DNA from: Bog-532 sp963742865
GTDB lineage: Bacteria; Actinomycetota; Actinomycetes; Streptosporangiales; Streptosporangiaceae
Assembly (NCBI GenBank): GCA_963742865.1
Contig: CAVUNW010000002.1
Location: 66,714-130,713 of the forward strand
Length of the DNA: 64,000 bases
Direction of reading: 5' to 3'
Shown piece after piece: positions 25,721-35,098 of this stretch. The position numbers and the translations under genes were made by a program. Positions within the stretch are counted from its first letter, which is position 1, and the number at the start of each line of letters is the position of its first letter. Under the pieces are notes generated by a model. The model was not told the origin of the DNA and searched no databases. It saw nothing but the letters and a program-made list of their open reading frames with translations.

Positions 25721-26380
25721 TTACAGCCAGCCGCGTTCCTCGGCGATGCGCAGGGCCTCGGTGCGGTTGCGCCCGCCCGTTTTCTGGATGCAGGCGGAGA
25801 GGTAGTTCCGCACGGTGCCCTCGGACAGGTAGAGCTTGGCGGCGATCTCGGAGATGACCGAGCCGTCGGCGGACGCCGTCAGCACGTCCCGCTCCCGCGG
25901 GGTCAGCGGGTTGATGCCCTCGGCCAGCGCGGCGGCGGCCAGGTCGGGGTCGATGACCCGCTCCCCCGCCAGTGCCTTGCGCACCGCGGTGGCCAGCCGG
26001 TCCGGGGGCGAGTCCTTGACGATGAACGCGGACACGCCCGACTCCATCGCCCGGCGCAGGAAGCCGGGGCGGCCGAACGTCGTCAGGATCACAATTTTAA
26101 CGTCCGGCTGTACGCGGTGCAGCTGGCCCGCGGCCGCGAGGCCATCCATCCCGGGCATCTCGATGTCCAGCAGGGCCACGTCGATGTCGTGCTCAGCGGC
26201 GGCCCTGACCACCTCATCACCCCGGCCGACCTGGGCGACGACCTCCATGTCGGGCTCGAAGGACAGCAGCGCGGCCAGCGCCTCGCGGATCAGGGTCTGG
26301 TCGTCGGCGAGGAGCAGCCGGATGGTCCGGGTACCGTCGGCCGCCTGGCTCTGATCACGGCCGGGGTCGCTGGTGGTCAC
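25721..26380 (-). CDS. NarL/DesR-type response regulator
   Basis: 219 aa, GTG start overlapping the kinase stop (GTGA), so translation is coupled. The receiver domain has RLLLADDQTLIREALAALLS, the phosphorylated Asp in VALLDIEMPGMDGL, and Lys in FIVKDSPPDRLATAV. The C-terminal LuxR-type HTH reads LTPRERDVLTASADGSVISE through YLSEGTVRNYLSACIQKTGG. It should control the ABC exporter operon of which it is the last gene, possibly by binding the palindrome at 29723. Confidence 0.92.
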   Translation of the reverse strand: MTTSDPGRDQSQAADGTRTIRLLLADDQTLIREALAALLSFEPDMEVVAQVGRGDEVVRAAAEHDIDVALLDIEMPGMDGLAAAGQLHRVQPDVKIVILTTFGRPGFLRRAMESGVSAFIVKDSPPDRLATAVRKALAGERVIDPDLAAAALAEGINPLTPRERDVLTASADGSVISEIAAKLYLSEGTVRNYLSACIQKTGGRNRTEALRIAEERGWL

Positions 26381-27657
26381 GAGGGCACGTTAGCGTCCAC
26401 CGGGTCGGCCACGCTTCCTTCCGGCGGGGCCGGCTTGGGCGGGAGCGCGGCGGGCACGGTGGCGACCAGCCGGAAACCGCGGCCGTCGCGGCCGGTGGAG
26501 CTGACCGCGAACCGGCCGCCGACGGCGGACAGCCGTTCCGACATGCCATGCAGGCCGGTGCCCGCCGGCAGGGAGCCGGAGGGGGCACTGAGCCCGCGCC
26601 CGTCGTCGCTGACCTCGAGCGACAGCTCGCCCGAACGTTCCGTCAGCCGGATCCGGCAGCTGGCCGCGCCGGAGTGGCGGATCACGTTGGTGGCCGCCTC
26701 GCGCAGGCACCAGGCCAGCGCCGCCTCGGCGTCGGGGTCAAACGTGCCCGAGCGCATGGTCAGGGCCGGGTCGTCGTCGAGGCTGATGCCCGCGGCCTCC
26801 AGCGATGTGCGCGCGGTGATGATCTCGATGGCGAGCGTCGGCCGGCGGTAGCCGCTCACGGCCTCCCTGATGTCCTGCAGCGTCTGGCGGCTGACCCGGC
26901 CAATGTCGGTGATCTCGTTCCGCACCGGGTCGAGTTCGGCGGACTCAGGCATCCGGGCGAGGCGCTTGGCCGCCAGCTCGGACTTCAGCGTGATCAGCGA
27001 CAGCGACTGGCCGGTCAGGTCGTGCATGTCCCGCGCCAGCCGGAGGCGTTCCTCGTTCGCCGCGAGCCTGGCCACGGTCTCCCGGGCCTGCCTCAGCTCC
27101 TTCATCAGCATGATCTGCATCCGGAAGCCGATCATGGCCCAGCCGGTCAGGAGCACCGGCAGCATGACGATCCAGTAGCTGTCGGCCGACGCGTGCGAGA
27201 TCCGTGACATCAGCAGATACCCGCCGGCGACCGCGACGACCGCCAGCACGGCCGCCCGCCGGCCGGGAATGACGAAGCCGGTCGCCGCCGACACGTAGAT
27301 CCACATCGACGTCCAGTCCGACCCGTAGAACGCGCAGGCGAGAACGGCGATCGCCGCAATGACGGCGAGCCCGAGCCGCGCGTGTGACGGCCTGCTTTCC
27401 CAGCGCCCGAGCACGAGGACGTAGACGACGCAGAAGGCAGCCGCCAGGACCACGCCTCCGGCGATCCACCCTGCGCTGTGGCCCCGGTGGAACAGGGCGG
27501 CGACCGGCGCGACGAGATAGACGAGCCAGATCAGCGAGAAGAACCAGCGGGCCGCGTTCCCCTTCCAGGATGGCGGCTGCCCGCCGAGGGCCGTCAACGT
27601 CAGGCTCGGCCTGCGGCCGTCCACGGCGCAGGGTTCGGTACGGTCGCTGCGTGCCAT
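26377..27657 (-). CDS. DesK/NarX-type sensor histidine kinase
   Basis: 426 aa from ATG 27657 (GGAGG ten bases upstream). Five or so N-terminal transmembrane helices (FSLIWLVYLVAPVAALF through VIMLPVLLTGWAMIGFRMQI) form the membrane sensor. A coiled linker and the HisKA_3 dimerisation box RLARDMHDLTGQSLSLITLK with the phospho-His follow. The ATPase domain contains CLREAATNVIRHSGA, SDDGRGL and GTGLHGMSERL. No extracytoplasmic domain is seen, so it probably senses membrane state or talks to the adjacent ABC permease. It is the third gene of the operon at 29614-25721. Confidence 0.92.
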   Translation of the reverse strand: MARSDRTEPCAVDGRRPSLTLTALGGQPPSWKGNAARWFFSLIWLVYLVAPVAALFHRGHSAGWIAGGVVLAAAFCVVYVLVLGRWESRPSHARLGLAVIAAIAVLACAFYGSDWTSMWIYVSAATGFVIPGRRAAVLAVVAVAGGYLLMSRISHASADSYWIVMLPVLLTGWAMIGFRMQIMLMKELRQARETVARLAANEERLRLARDMHDLTGQSLSLITLKSELAAKRLARMPESAELDPVRNEITDIGRVSRQTLQDIREAVSGYRRPTLAIEIITARTSLEAAGISLDDDPALTMRSGTFDPDAEAALAWCLREAATNVIRHSGAASCRIRLTERSGELSLEVSDDGRGLSAPSGSLPAGTGLHGMSERLSAVGGRFAVSSTGRDGRGFRLVATVPAALPPKPAPPEGSVADPVDANVPS

Positions 27658-27792
27658 CGCTGCCTGCCTCCTCACCAGCGTTCCTTCATGCTGCCACGCC
27701 CGGAAGGGTGGCGGGGCCCCCGCAGGCCCGCCACCCTCCGGTTCCGTCCGCTCCCGCGTCCACGGGTGCTCAGGCTTCCTCGCCGGCCCTGC

Positions 27793-28527
27793 TCAGACCG
27801 TCTCGGCCGTGCCCCGCACGGCGAGCACGGCAAGGACGATGAATCCCGCGAACCACGCGAGGATCGTGAGGTACGCCGAGACGGGCACCGCGTGGTTGCC
27901 GATCAGGTCCGTGCCGATCCGGGTGATCTGATAGGTCGGCAGGACATTGCCCACTTTGGCCAGGAAGCCGGTCAGCGCGAACCAGAGGCCGCCGAGGATG
28001 GACATCACGAAGTACACGAACATCGCCATGGGCTGCACGGTGTCCGGCATGAACCGGTAGCCGAGGGCGACCGCGAGAGCCGTGAAGGTGAGCGAGCCGA
28101 TCCAGATGGTGGCGCCGACCGCGAACCACTTCCACAGCTCCATGTGCACGTTGCCGTAGAAGCGCCCGAGCAGCAGGACGATGACGATCGACGGCACGGT
28201 GATCGCCATCGACGCGATGATCTTGCCGACAACGTAGGCGTTGGCCGGCAGTGGCGTCAGCCGTAGCTGGCGGACCCAGCCGTCCTTGCGCTCCTGGGAG
28301 ATGCGCTGCGCGTTGCCGGTCAGCGCACCGCTGAACGCGCCGATCGAGGCCATCGCGATCATGTAGTAGGCGGGGTAGGCGACGCCATAGGCGTGCACGT
28401 TCTTCACCGACGGCGCGATGACCAGGTAGAGCACGACCGGGAGCCCGACCGAGAAGAGGCTGTACCGCTTGTTCCGGCCGAGCCGGCGAATTTCGGCGCG
28501 GGCCAGCGCGAGGGTGCTGCTGTTCAT
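27793..28527 (-). CDS. ABC-2 type transporter permease
   Basis: 244 aa. ATG 28527 is chosen because AAGGAG lies eight bases upstream; the longer frame adds a non-family N-terminus. Six hydrophobic segments are visible (FSVGLPVVLYLVIAP, YYMIAMASIGAFSGALTG, IIASMAITVPSIVIVLLL, AVGATIWIGSLTFTALAVAL, FVYFVMSILGGLWFALTG, LTILAWFAGFIVLAVLAV). The cytoplasmic loop QRISQERKDGWVRQLRLTPL is the ABC-2 coupling signature. It pairs with the ATPase 52 bp upstream as a DrrAB-like exporter. Substrate unknown. Confidence 0.9.
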   Translation of the reverse strand: MNSSTLALARAEIRRLGRNKRYSLFSVGLPVVLYLVIAPSVKNVHAYGVAYPAYYMIAMASIGAFSGALTGNAQRISQERKDGWVRQLRLTPLPANAYVVGKIIASMAITVPSIVIVLLLGRFYGNVHMELWKWFAVGATIWIGSLTFTALAVALGYRFMPDTVQPMAMFVYFVMSILGGLWFALTGFLAKVGNVLPTYQITRIGTDLIGNHAVPVSAYLTILAWFAGFIVLAVLAVRGTAETV

Positions 28528-28579
28528 GTCAGATGTCTCCTTGTTCTGCGCGTAGCTGAGGGTGCCCGCGATCTGGTGT

Positions 28580-29614
28580 TTAGCGGCCGTTCCGGGCGAA
28601 GCCGTCCGATGGCTGGACGCTGTCACTGGTGGCGCTGTCACTGGTGGCGCTGTCGCTGGTGGCGCTGTCGCTGGTCGCCGGGGCGGTGCTGTTGTCGTCC
28701 TCGGCGGTGATGGCGATGAACGCCTGCTCCAGGCCGAGGCTGGACACCTCGATCTCGCGCGGCCGGTAGCCCGCGTCCAGCAGCGCGTACAGGGTGCGGT
28801 CCGAATCCGACGACTGGATCTGCACCAGGTCGTGCCGGATCTCCACGTTGACCAGGGCGGGCAGGCCGAGGAGGAACGGCTCGTCGATGCGGTCCAGGCG
28901 GAACGAGATCCGCCTGGCGCCGGCCCGCGCCTTGATCTGGCTCGGCGTCCCGTCCGCGAGCAGCCGCCCCTTGTTGATGACGATGATCCGGTCGGCGGCC
29001 TGGTCGGCTTCCTCCAGGTAATGCGTGGCGAACAGCAGCGTCCGGCCCTCGGCGACCTCGGCCTTCATGTTGGCCCAGAACGCCTGGCGGGTCTCGACGT
29101 CCATCGCCGTCGTGGGCTCGTCGAGCACGATCAGGTCGCATTCGCCCACGATGGCCAGCGCGAACCGGACGCGCTGGGTCTGGCCGCCGGAGAGCTTGTC
29201 CACCCGCTGGCCGGCGAAACCGTCGATGCCGGCCCGCTTCAGCGTCTGGTCCACCGGCAGCGGCCGGGGGTGGAACCCGGTCACGAGGGCGACGAGCTCG
29301 CGCACCGTCACTTCCGGCATGAGGCCGCCGGACTGGAGCATCGCGCCGACCCGGCCGGCCTTGATCGCGTGGTAGGGGTCGGACCCGAACATGCGGATCG
29401 TTCCGCCGGTCGGCTTGCGCAGGTTGAGGAGCATGTCCAGCGAGGTGGACTTGCCCGCCCCGTTCGGGCCGAGGAAGGCGACGGTCTCACCGGGCCGCAG
29501 GTCCATGGTCAGGCCGTCGACCGCCTTGACCTGCCCGTAGTACTTCCTGACGTTCTCGAAGGAGACCACCGGCGCTCCCGATGCCCTCGATGCCCCCAGC
29601 AGACCCTGAGTCAT
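28580..29614 (-). CDS. ABC transporter ATP-binding protein
   Basis: 344 aa, ATG 29614 with an AGGAAA ribosome site. Walker A is FLGPNGAGKSTSLD, the signature is DKLSGGQTQRVRFAL, Walker B is CDLIVLDEPTTAMD, and the switch His is in TLLFATHYLEEAD. The C-terminal region after ~residue 240 is a DrrA/CcmA-like accessory domain. The last residues hold four perfect ATSDS repeats, from a 15-bp tandem repeat at ~28620-28680, probably a slippage-prone disordered tail. First gene of the exporter/two-component operon. Confidence 0.93.
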   Translation of the reverse strand: MTQGLLGASRASGAPVVSFENVRKYYGQVKAVDGLTMDLRPGETVAFLGPNGAGKSTSLDMLLNLRKPTGGTIRMFGSDPYHAIKAGRVGAMLQSGGLMPEVTVRELVALVTGFHPRPLPVDQTLKRAGIDGFAGQRVDKLSGGQTQRVRFALAIVGECDLIVLDEPTTAMDVETRQAFWANMKAEVAEGRTLLFATHYLEEADQAADRIIVINKGRLLADGTPSQIKARAGARRISFRLDRIDEPFLLGLPALVNVEIRHDLVQIQSSDSDRTLYALLDAGYRPREIEVSSLGLEQAFIAITAEDDNSTAPATSDSATSDSATSDSATSDSVQPSDGFARNGR

Positions 29615-29722
29615 TCTGTTTCCTCCCGTGTGAACCGCTCGGTATGTGCATTGGTCGAGCCGGTACCTAAATCACACCAGCGGCGGCCGCGTGGCGGCAG
29701 TGCCGTGCATCCTGGGCCCGTC

Positions 29723-29736
29723 ATGACATGTGTCAT
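29723..29736. promoter_or_regulatory. Palindrome upstream of the exporter operon
   Basis: ATGACATGTGTCAT is a perfect 14-bp palindrome within GTCATGACATGTGTCATGCC, 109 bp upstream of the ATPase start. Position and symmetry fit a dimeric LuxR-type response-regulator site, the obvious candidate being the regulator encoded by the same operon. The rest of the 29615-29867 gap shows no gene. Confidence 0.5.
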
Positions 29737-29867
29737 GCCGCGGAAGGTGACACGTCAGGCGAGAAATCCCTGGTCAGAGAGTTACCAGGCACGTATGCGC
29801 TGGTCAGGCGCGGCAGGGACGAGCGCCGGCCAGGGAGGCTGGGCAGCGCCGGCCAGGCGGTGGAGGG

Positions 29868-31738
29868 TCAGCGGCCGACGGCGTAGCCCTGCATGCCGCG
29901 GGGGTTCGCGGCGGCATGCAGCATGCCGTCGCGGCGGGCCACGGCACTGACCCGGCCCAGCGACCAGGGCGGGTAGACGGCCACCTCGTGCCCGCGCCGG
30001 CGCAGCTCCGCGATGACCTGCTCGCCCACCCGTTCCTCGACGTCGATCGTGCGCGGCGCCGACTCCCGCGGGTAGAACGACGACGGGAAGTGCCGGGTGT
30101 GAAACTCGGCCGCGTCGATGGCCTGCTGCAGGTTCATGCCGAAGTGCACGTGGTTGAGGAAGAAGGCCAGCGTCCACTGGTCCTGCTGGTCCCCGCCGGG
30201 CGTGCCGAACGCGAGGTACGGCTCGCCGTCGCGCAGCGCGAGGCCCGGGGACAGCGTGGTGCGCGGGCGCTTGCCGGGAGCCAGCGTCGCCGGCAGCCCG
30301 GGCTCCAGCGTGAACATCTGCGCCCGGGTGCCCAGGCAGAAGCCGAGCGCGGGGATGACCGGCGACGACTGCAGCCAGGCCCCGCTGGGCGTGGCCGAGA
30401 CGATGTTGCCGAACCGGTCGGCGACGTCGACGTGGCAGGTGTCCCGCGCCGGCCGGCGCGGGCCGGCACCGTCGGCTCGCCCGTGCCGGGATCGAGGCGC
30501 GGCGCCAGGCCGGGGCCGAGGCCCGGGTCACCGCCCGCGCCGTACCTCCGGGCCGGGGCGTCGCTGGTGCCGTCGGTGTGGCCGAACGGACCTGATGCAA
30601 AGCCCGGCAGACGTGGCTGCCGTCCGCCCGGGGCGCCGGGCACCAGGTCCGCCGACGCGGCCGGCCCGATTAGACGGCGCCGCTCGCTGGCGTAACCGGG
30701 TGAGAGCAGCTCCTGAATGGGGACGTCGGTGAACGTCGGATCGCCGTACCAGGCCTCCCGGTCCGCGAAGGCCAGCTTGGCGCACTCGGTGACGGTATGG
30801 ATGAAGCCGGCGCTGCCCGGGCCCATCGCTTCCAGGTCGAACCCCGCCAGCAGCGCGAGTTGCTGGAGGAACACCGGGCCCTGGCCCCAGGGCTGGGTCT
30901 TGCACACGGTCAGGCCCGCGTAGTCGAAGGTGAGCGGCGTTTCCGTGCCCGGCCGCCAGGCGGCGAGGTCGTCGTAGGCGAGCAGGCCGCGGTTGGGCCG
31001 TCCGGTCGCGTCCATGACCTCGGCGAAGTCCAGGTAGCCGGCGAGGGCCTCGGCGACGAAGCCCTCGTAGAAGACGTGCCGGGCCGCGTCGATCTGCTCG
31101 TCCCGGCCGCGGGCGGCGGACTCGGCCTCATCGAGGATGCGCTGGTAGGTGGCGGCCAGCTGGGGGTTGCTGAACCGGCTCCCCGGCGCGGGGACCTGGC
31201 CGCCGGGCAGGTACACCTCGGCGGAGCTGGGCCAGTGGTCGCGGAACAGCCCGGCAACGCTGCCGATGGCGCTGCTCAGGGCCGGGACGACGGGGTAGCC
31301 CCCGCCCGCGTAGCCGATGGCGCAGCTGAGCACATCGCGCAGGCGGGCGACACCGTGGTCGCGCAGCAGCAGCATCCACGCGCCGAACGCGCCCGGGACG
31401 CAGGCCGCGAGCAGGCCATTCCCCGGTATCAGGTCGATGTCGAGGGCGGCGAAGGCCCCGGGCGTGGCGGCTCCCGGCGCCGGTCCCTGCCCGTCGATGA
31501 CGAACGTCTCGCCGCGCCGGGCGTCGAAGCCGATGATGGGGACCTCGCCACCGGGACCGGACAGGTGCGGCTCGACGATCTGCAGCACCAGCCCGGCGGC
31601 GACGGCCGCGTCGAAGGCGTTGCCCCCCTTCTCCAGCACCGCCAGCCCGGCCGCCGAGGCCAGCCAGTGGGTCGAGGCCACCATGCCGAACGTGCCGGCC
31701 AGCTCGGGCCGGGTGGTGAACTCGCTGGCTGCCGGCAT
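29868..31738 (-). CDS. Gamma-glutamyltransferase (GGT), frame broken at the autocleavage site
   Basis: ATG 31738 has GGAGG seven bases upstream. The large-subunit part is intact: FGMVASTHWLASAAGLAVLE, GGNAFDAAVAAGLVLQIVEP, HLSGPGGEVPIIGFD, RPNRGLLAYDDLAAWRP and LAFADREAWYGDP. The small-subunit part continues in another frame with ARDTCHVDVADRFGNIVSAT, whose Thr would be the self-cleavage nucleophile, then LSPGLALRDGEPYLAFGTPG and NPRGMQGYAVGR. The one-base discrepancy is at ~30448 in a CCGGCCGGCGCGGGCCGG stretch. The enzyme normally self-cleaves and hydrolyses or transfers gamma-glutamyl groups. No signal peptide is seen, so it may be a cytosolic GGT-like hydrolase. Confidence 0.85.
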
Positions 31739-32027
31739 GCATACCCTCCAGGTCCGTTTCGCGCTTGTTTGCGCTCCCTCATCCCTACCCACCACGACCA
31801 GGAACAAAGGGTCCAACCGCGGAACGCGCCCGAACGTCTAAGGGGCAGGGCACAGGAACGATTGAAGGGCGGGGCACGAGAAGGCGCGCGCCGGGCGTGT
31901 CGTCACGCTTAGTAAATATTTCGGGGATGCAGCGATACATTGAGCAGCTGAGTCGCGGGGCGGCCAAGAAACACCGGGGAGAAGAGCTTCAGGTTTGCGC
32001 CGAGCCTGCCTGGCCAATACGAAGGGT

Positions 32028-32696
32028 ATGCGGATGATCACACTTTCTGTCAGCGCGCGGCGGGGCCTGGCTGCCGCCGGGCTGGCCGCCGTGGCGGCTA
32101 CGGCGGCCGGGTGCGGGTCGTCGGGGAGCAGCACGCCATCGCCGTCGGGGACTCCGTCTTCGGCCGCTAGCTCCGGCTCGGCCAGCACCAGCGCCCCGGC
32201 CAGCACGCCCGCCTCCGCCCCGTCTCACTCCGCCGGGCCCGGGCTGGCCGCGTGCAACACCTCGGCGCTTTCGGTGACCCTGGCCAGCGATCAGGGCGGC
32301 GGTGCGGCCGGCAGCACGTACGTGCCGATCAACTTCACCAACACCACCGGCACCGCATGCGCCCTCTACGGCTACCCCGGCGTCTCGTTCGTCACCGGGC
32401 CGGGCGGCAGCCAGATCGGCGCGCCCGCGACGCGCGCGCCCAACGTCTCGTCCATTTCGGTGATGGTGGCCTCACACGCCACTGCGCATGCCTGGCTGCA
32501 GCTCGTCCAGGCAGGCAACTACCCCGCCTCCACCTGCCATCCGGTCACCGCGCACTGGCTCAAGGTGTACCCGCCGGGCAACACGGCGGCGTCCTACATC
32601 GGCCATTCTTTCCCCGCGTGCTCCTCGGCCAAGGTCAACATCCTGACGGTGATGCCGGTACGCACCGGCGCGGGCGTGCAGGGACAGGTCCCCTGA
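32028..32696 (+). CDS. DUF4232 domain lipoprotein
   Basis: 222 aa from ATG 32028 behind GAAGGG. The signal peptide RRGLAAAGLAAVAATAAGC ends in a lipobox, followed by a Ser/Thr/Pro/Ala-rich linker to residue ~80. The DUF4232 domain follows: CNTSALSVTLASDQGGGAAG, YVPINFTNTTGTACALYGYP, GVSFVTGPGGSQIG and the C-terminal SSAKVNILTVMPVRTG, with paired cysteines. This beta-sandwich family is abundant among actinobacterial secreted lipoproteins and has unknown function. Confidence 0.88.
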   Translation: MRMITLSVSARRGLAAAGLAAVAATAAGCGSSGSSTPSPSGTPSSAASSGSASTSAPASTPASAPSHSAGPGLAACNTSALSVTLASDQGGGAAGSTYVPINFTNTTGTACALYGYPGVSFVTGPGGSQIGAPATRAPNVSSISVMVASHATAHAWLQLVQAGNYPASTCHPVTAHWLKVYPPGNTAASYIGHSFPACSSAKVNILTVMPVRTGAGVQGQVP

Positions 32697-32789
32697 CGGC
32701 CATCCCCCGGCCGGGCGCACGCTGACCGCCCTGCGACTTGGCCCGGTCCGCTGATCCCGGCATCCGGCGGACCGGTAACGTCGGGGGGC

Positions 32790-34328
32790 ATGGATGGCAG
32801 TGAACTGGGCCCGCGGGTACGCGCGCTCTGCGATCTCAGCGTGTCCGAGGCCCGCGAGGCCGCCGGGCGGCACGAGTACGACGGAATCATTCAGGACCTG
32901 TCGCCCGGGGGGGTGCGCCGGGGCCTGGACGCGCTGGCCGCCGCGCGCGAGGCCAGCCCGCCGCTGGAGGATCCGTACGACGAGGCGCACCTGGAGGCGT
33001 TCGAGGACCACGCCCAGGTCGTCTACGGCCGCCTCGAACTGCACCGCAGTAACCCGCTGCTGCACCTCGGCGAGATGGACGTCGCCTGCTACGACCGGGA
33101 CTACGCGCCCGAGAGCGAGCGGAAGGCGGCGCGCATCGCGCACCTGAGCCAGTGGCCGCACGCCGCGGACCATGCCATTCAGGCGCTGGACCGGCTCAGC
33201 CGTCCCGTCGCGAACTCGCTGGTCGCCGCGGTGCGCGGGCTCTCGGCGGGGATTCCGCCCGGGACCGAGCCGGCCATCCGGGACGCGGCGCTGGCCGCGC
33301 ACGCGCGGCTCACCGGCCACGTCGAGCACGCCGCCGCCATCGGCCCCCCGGACGTGGCGCTGGGCCCGGAGGCGCTGACGGCCCTGCTCAGCAGCGCCGA
33401 GGCGATTCAGGTGGACCTGGGCCGGCTGGCGGAGGAAGCCGATGCCGAACGGGACAGGCTGCTGAGCCGTCTCGGTGAGGACTGCGCGCTGATCGAACCC
33501 GGCCGTCCGCCCCTGGAGGTGGCGCGGGAACTGGTCCGCGATCACCCGGACGCCGCGGGCGTGATCGAGGCGGCGCGGGTGTCGACGCAGCAGGCCATCG
33601 ACTTCACCCGCGAGCGGAACCTGGTGCCCTACACCGACGGCGAGTGCCTGGTCGGCCTGGCCCCCGAGTCGCGGCGCTGGGCGGTGGCGATGATGGCGTG
33701 GAACGCCCCCGGCGAGCCCGATGGCCCCTCGTGGTACTACATCACTCCCCCGGACGAGTCCTGGGCCGAACGGGATACCGAGGAGTGGCTGGAGATGTTC
33801 AGCGCCACCACGCTGCCCGGTATCACCGTGCACGAGGTCGCGCCGGGACACTTCTCGCACGGCCGCGCGCTGCGGCACGCGCGCGGTGACGTGCGGCGCA
33901 CGCTGCAGTCGTCCGCGTTCATCGAGGGCTGGGCCCACTACGCGGAGGAACTTTGCGTAGAGGAGGGGTTCGTCGGCGGTGACCCGCACTTCTCGATCGG
34001 CGTCTGGCTGGAGGCCCTGGTCCGGGTCACCCGGCTGGCGTGCGCCATCGGCGTGCACACGGCGGGGATGACGGTCGAGGAGGCGGCGCGCCGGTTCGAG
34101 GCGGACACCCATCTGGCCGGGCCCGCGGCGCTGTCCGAGGCCAGCCGGGCCACCTTCGACCCCACCTACGGCCGCTACACGTGGGGCAAGCTCGAAATCC
34201 TCCGGCTCCGCGAGCGCGCGCGGAAGGAATGGGGCGCCGGTTTCACGCTGCACCGCTTCCACAGTGCGATGCTGAGCCTGGGCGCGCCACCGCTCGGCCT
34301 GCTCGGCACCGCCGTCGACCGCGGCTAA
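32790..34328 (+). CDS. DUF885 family metallopeptidase-like protein
   Basis: 512 aa, ATG 32790. DUF885 features: an alpha-helical N-terminal half, then WYYITPPDESWAERDTEEWL, the zinc-binding-like GITVHEVAPGHFSHGRALRH, FIEGWAHYAEELCVEEGFVG with the downstream Glu, and the C-terminal YTWGKLEILRLRERARKEWG. HEVAPGH corresponds to the HExxxGH-type metal site and EGWAHYAE to the third-ligand helix. Members are thought to be carboxypeptidase- or dipeptidase-like, mostly uncharacterised. No signal peptide. Confidence 0.87.
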   Translation: MDGSELGPRVRALCDLSVSEAREAAGRHEYDGIIQDLSPGGVRRGLDALAAAREASPPLEDPYDEAHLEAFEDHAQVVYGRLELHRSNPLLHLGEMDVACYDRDYAPESERKAARIAHLSQWPHAADHAIQALDRLSRPVANSLVAAVRGLSAGIPPGTEPAIRDAALAAHARLTGHVEHAAAIGPPDVALGPEALTALLSSAEAIQVDLGRLAEEADAERDRLLSRLGEDCALIEPGRPPLEVARELVRDHPDAAGVIEAARVSTQQAIDFTRERNLVPYTDGECLVGLAPESRRWAVAMMAWNAPGEPDGPSWYYITPPDESWAERDTEEWLEMFSATTLPGITVHEVAPGHFSHGRALRHARGDVRRTLQSSAFIEGWAHYAEELCVEEGFVGGDPHFSIGVWLEALVRVTRLACAIGVHTAGMTVEEAARRFEADTHLAGPAALSEASRATFDPTYGRYTWGKLEILRLRERARKEWGAGFTLHRFHSAMLSLGAPPLGLLGTAVDRG

Positions 34329-34411
34329 GCGCCGGCGGTTGGCCGGGTGCCCGCGATCAGCGGCACCGGGCGGGTGGGCGCCGGGCGGGTAGTGGCCGGT
34401 CGGTCCGGCTC

Positions 34412-35098
34412 TCAGCGGCCGGCCGGCTGGCACCACCGGTACCCGTGTTCGGGGCGGCCGCCGCTGCCGTAGCGGAGCCTGATCTCGACCCGCCCGATGT
34501 CGTGCAGGTGGCTCAGGTAGCGCTGCGCCGTCGCGCGGCTCATCCCCGTCACCTCGGCGATCTCCGCCGCGGACATGTCACGGTCGCCGGACTCCAGCAG
34601 CCGCTCGACGGCGTCCAGCGTGTGAGCGGACCGGCCCTTGGCCCCGGCCATCTGGTCGGGCGCTCGCAGGGCGCCGAAGACGCGGTCGACGTTGCGCTGG
34701 TCGGCTTCCCGGAGCGCCCCCAGGCGTGAGCGCATCTGCCCGTAGGACAGCAGCTTGTCCCGCAGGGCCGGGAAGCTGAACGGCTTGAGCAGATAGTGCA
34801 GGGCGCCGTTCTGCATGGCCGCGCGCACGCTGTCCGCGTCCTTGGCGGCGGTAATAACGATCACGTCCACCGGCGGGTGCCCCTCCCGGCGCAGCCGCGC
34901 CACCAGGTCAAGACCGTGCTCGTCCGGCAGGTACAGGTCGAGCAGGAGCAGGTCCGGGCGCAGCCGGTCGACGGCCTTGACGGCTTCGGCCGCTGAATGC
35001 GCCTCCGCGATCACCTCGAAGCCGTCCACCTTGGCTACGTAGGCGGCGTGGATGGCGGCCACGCGGAAATCGTCATCGACGACGAGGGTGCGGATCAT
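34412..35098 (-). CDS. CitB/DcuR-type response regulator
   Basis: 228 aa, ATG overlapping the kinase stop by 4 bp. The receiver has IRTLVVDDDFRVAAIHAAYV, the phospho-Asp in LLLLDLYLPDEHGLDLV and Lys in YLLKPFSFPALRDKL. The C-terminal winged-helix-like region, typical of CitB/DcuR, includes DMSAAEIAEVTGMSRATAQR and YLSHLHDIGRVEIRLRYGSG. Partner of the adjacent kinase. Likely targets are the substrate-binding-protein gene upstream in the same operon and unlinked uptake genes. Confidence 0.92.
   Translation of the reverse strand: MIRTLVVDDDFRVAAIHAAYVAKVDGFEVIAEAHSAAEAVKAVDRLRPDLLLLDLYLPDEHGLDLVARLRREGHPPVDVIVITAAKDADSVRAAMQNGALHYLLKPFSFPALRDKLLSYGQMRSRLGALREADQRNVDRVFGALRAPDQMAGAKGRSAHTLDAVERLLESGDRDMSAAEIAEVTGMSRATAQRYLSHLHDIGRVEIRLRYGSGGRPEHGYRWCQPAGR

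Noticed and set aside
28562..29950. 462-codon plus-strand frame
   Set aside because: Antisense of the ABC ATPase gene; no motifs.
30400..30500. Programmed frameshift in GGT
   Set aside because: No slippery heptamer or stimulatory pseudoknot was identified, and many other genes here carry similar indels.
32472..34436. 654-codon minus-strand frame
   Set aside because: Antisense of the DUF885 and DUF4232 genes; His/Arg/Gly-rich without domains.
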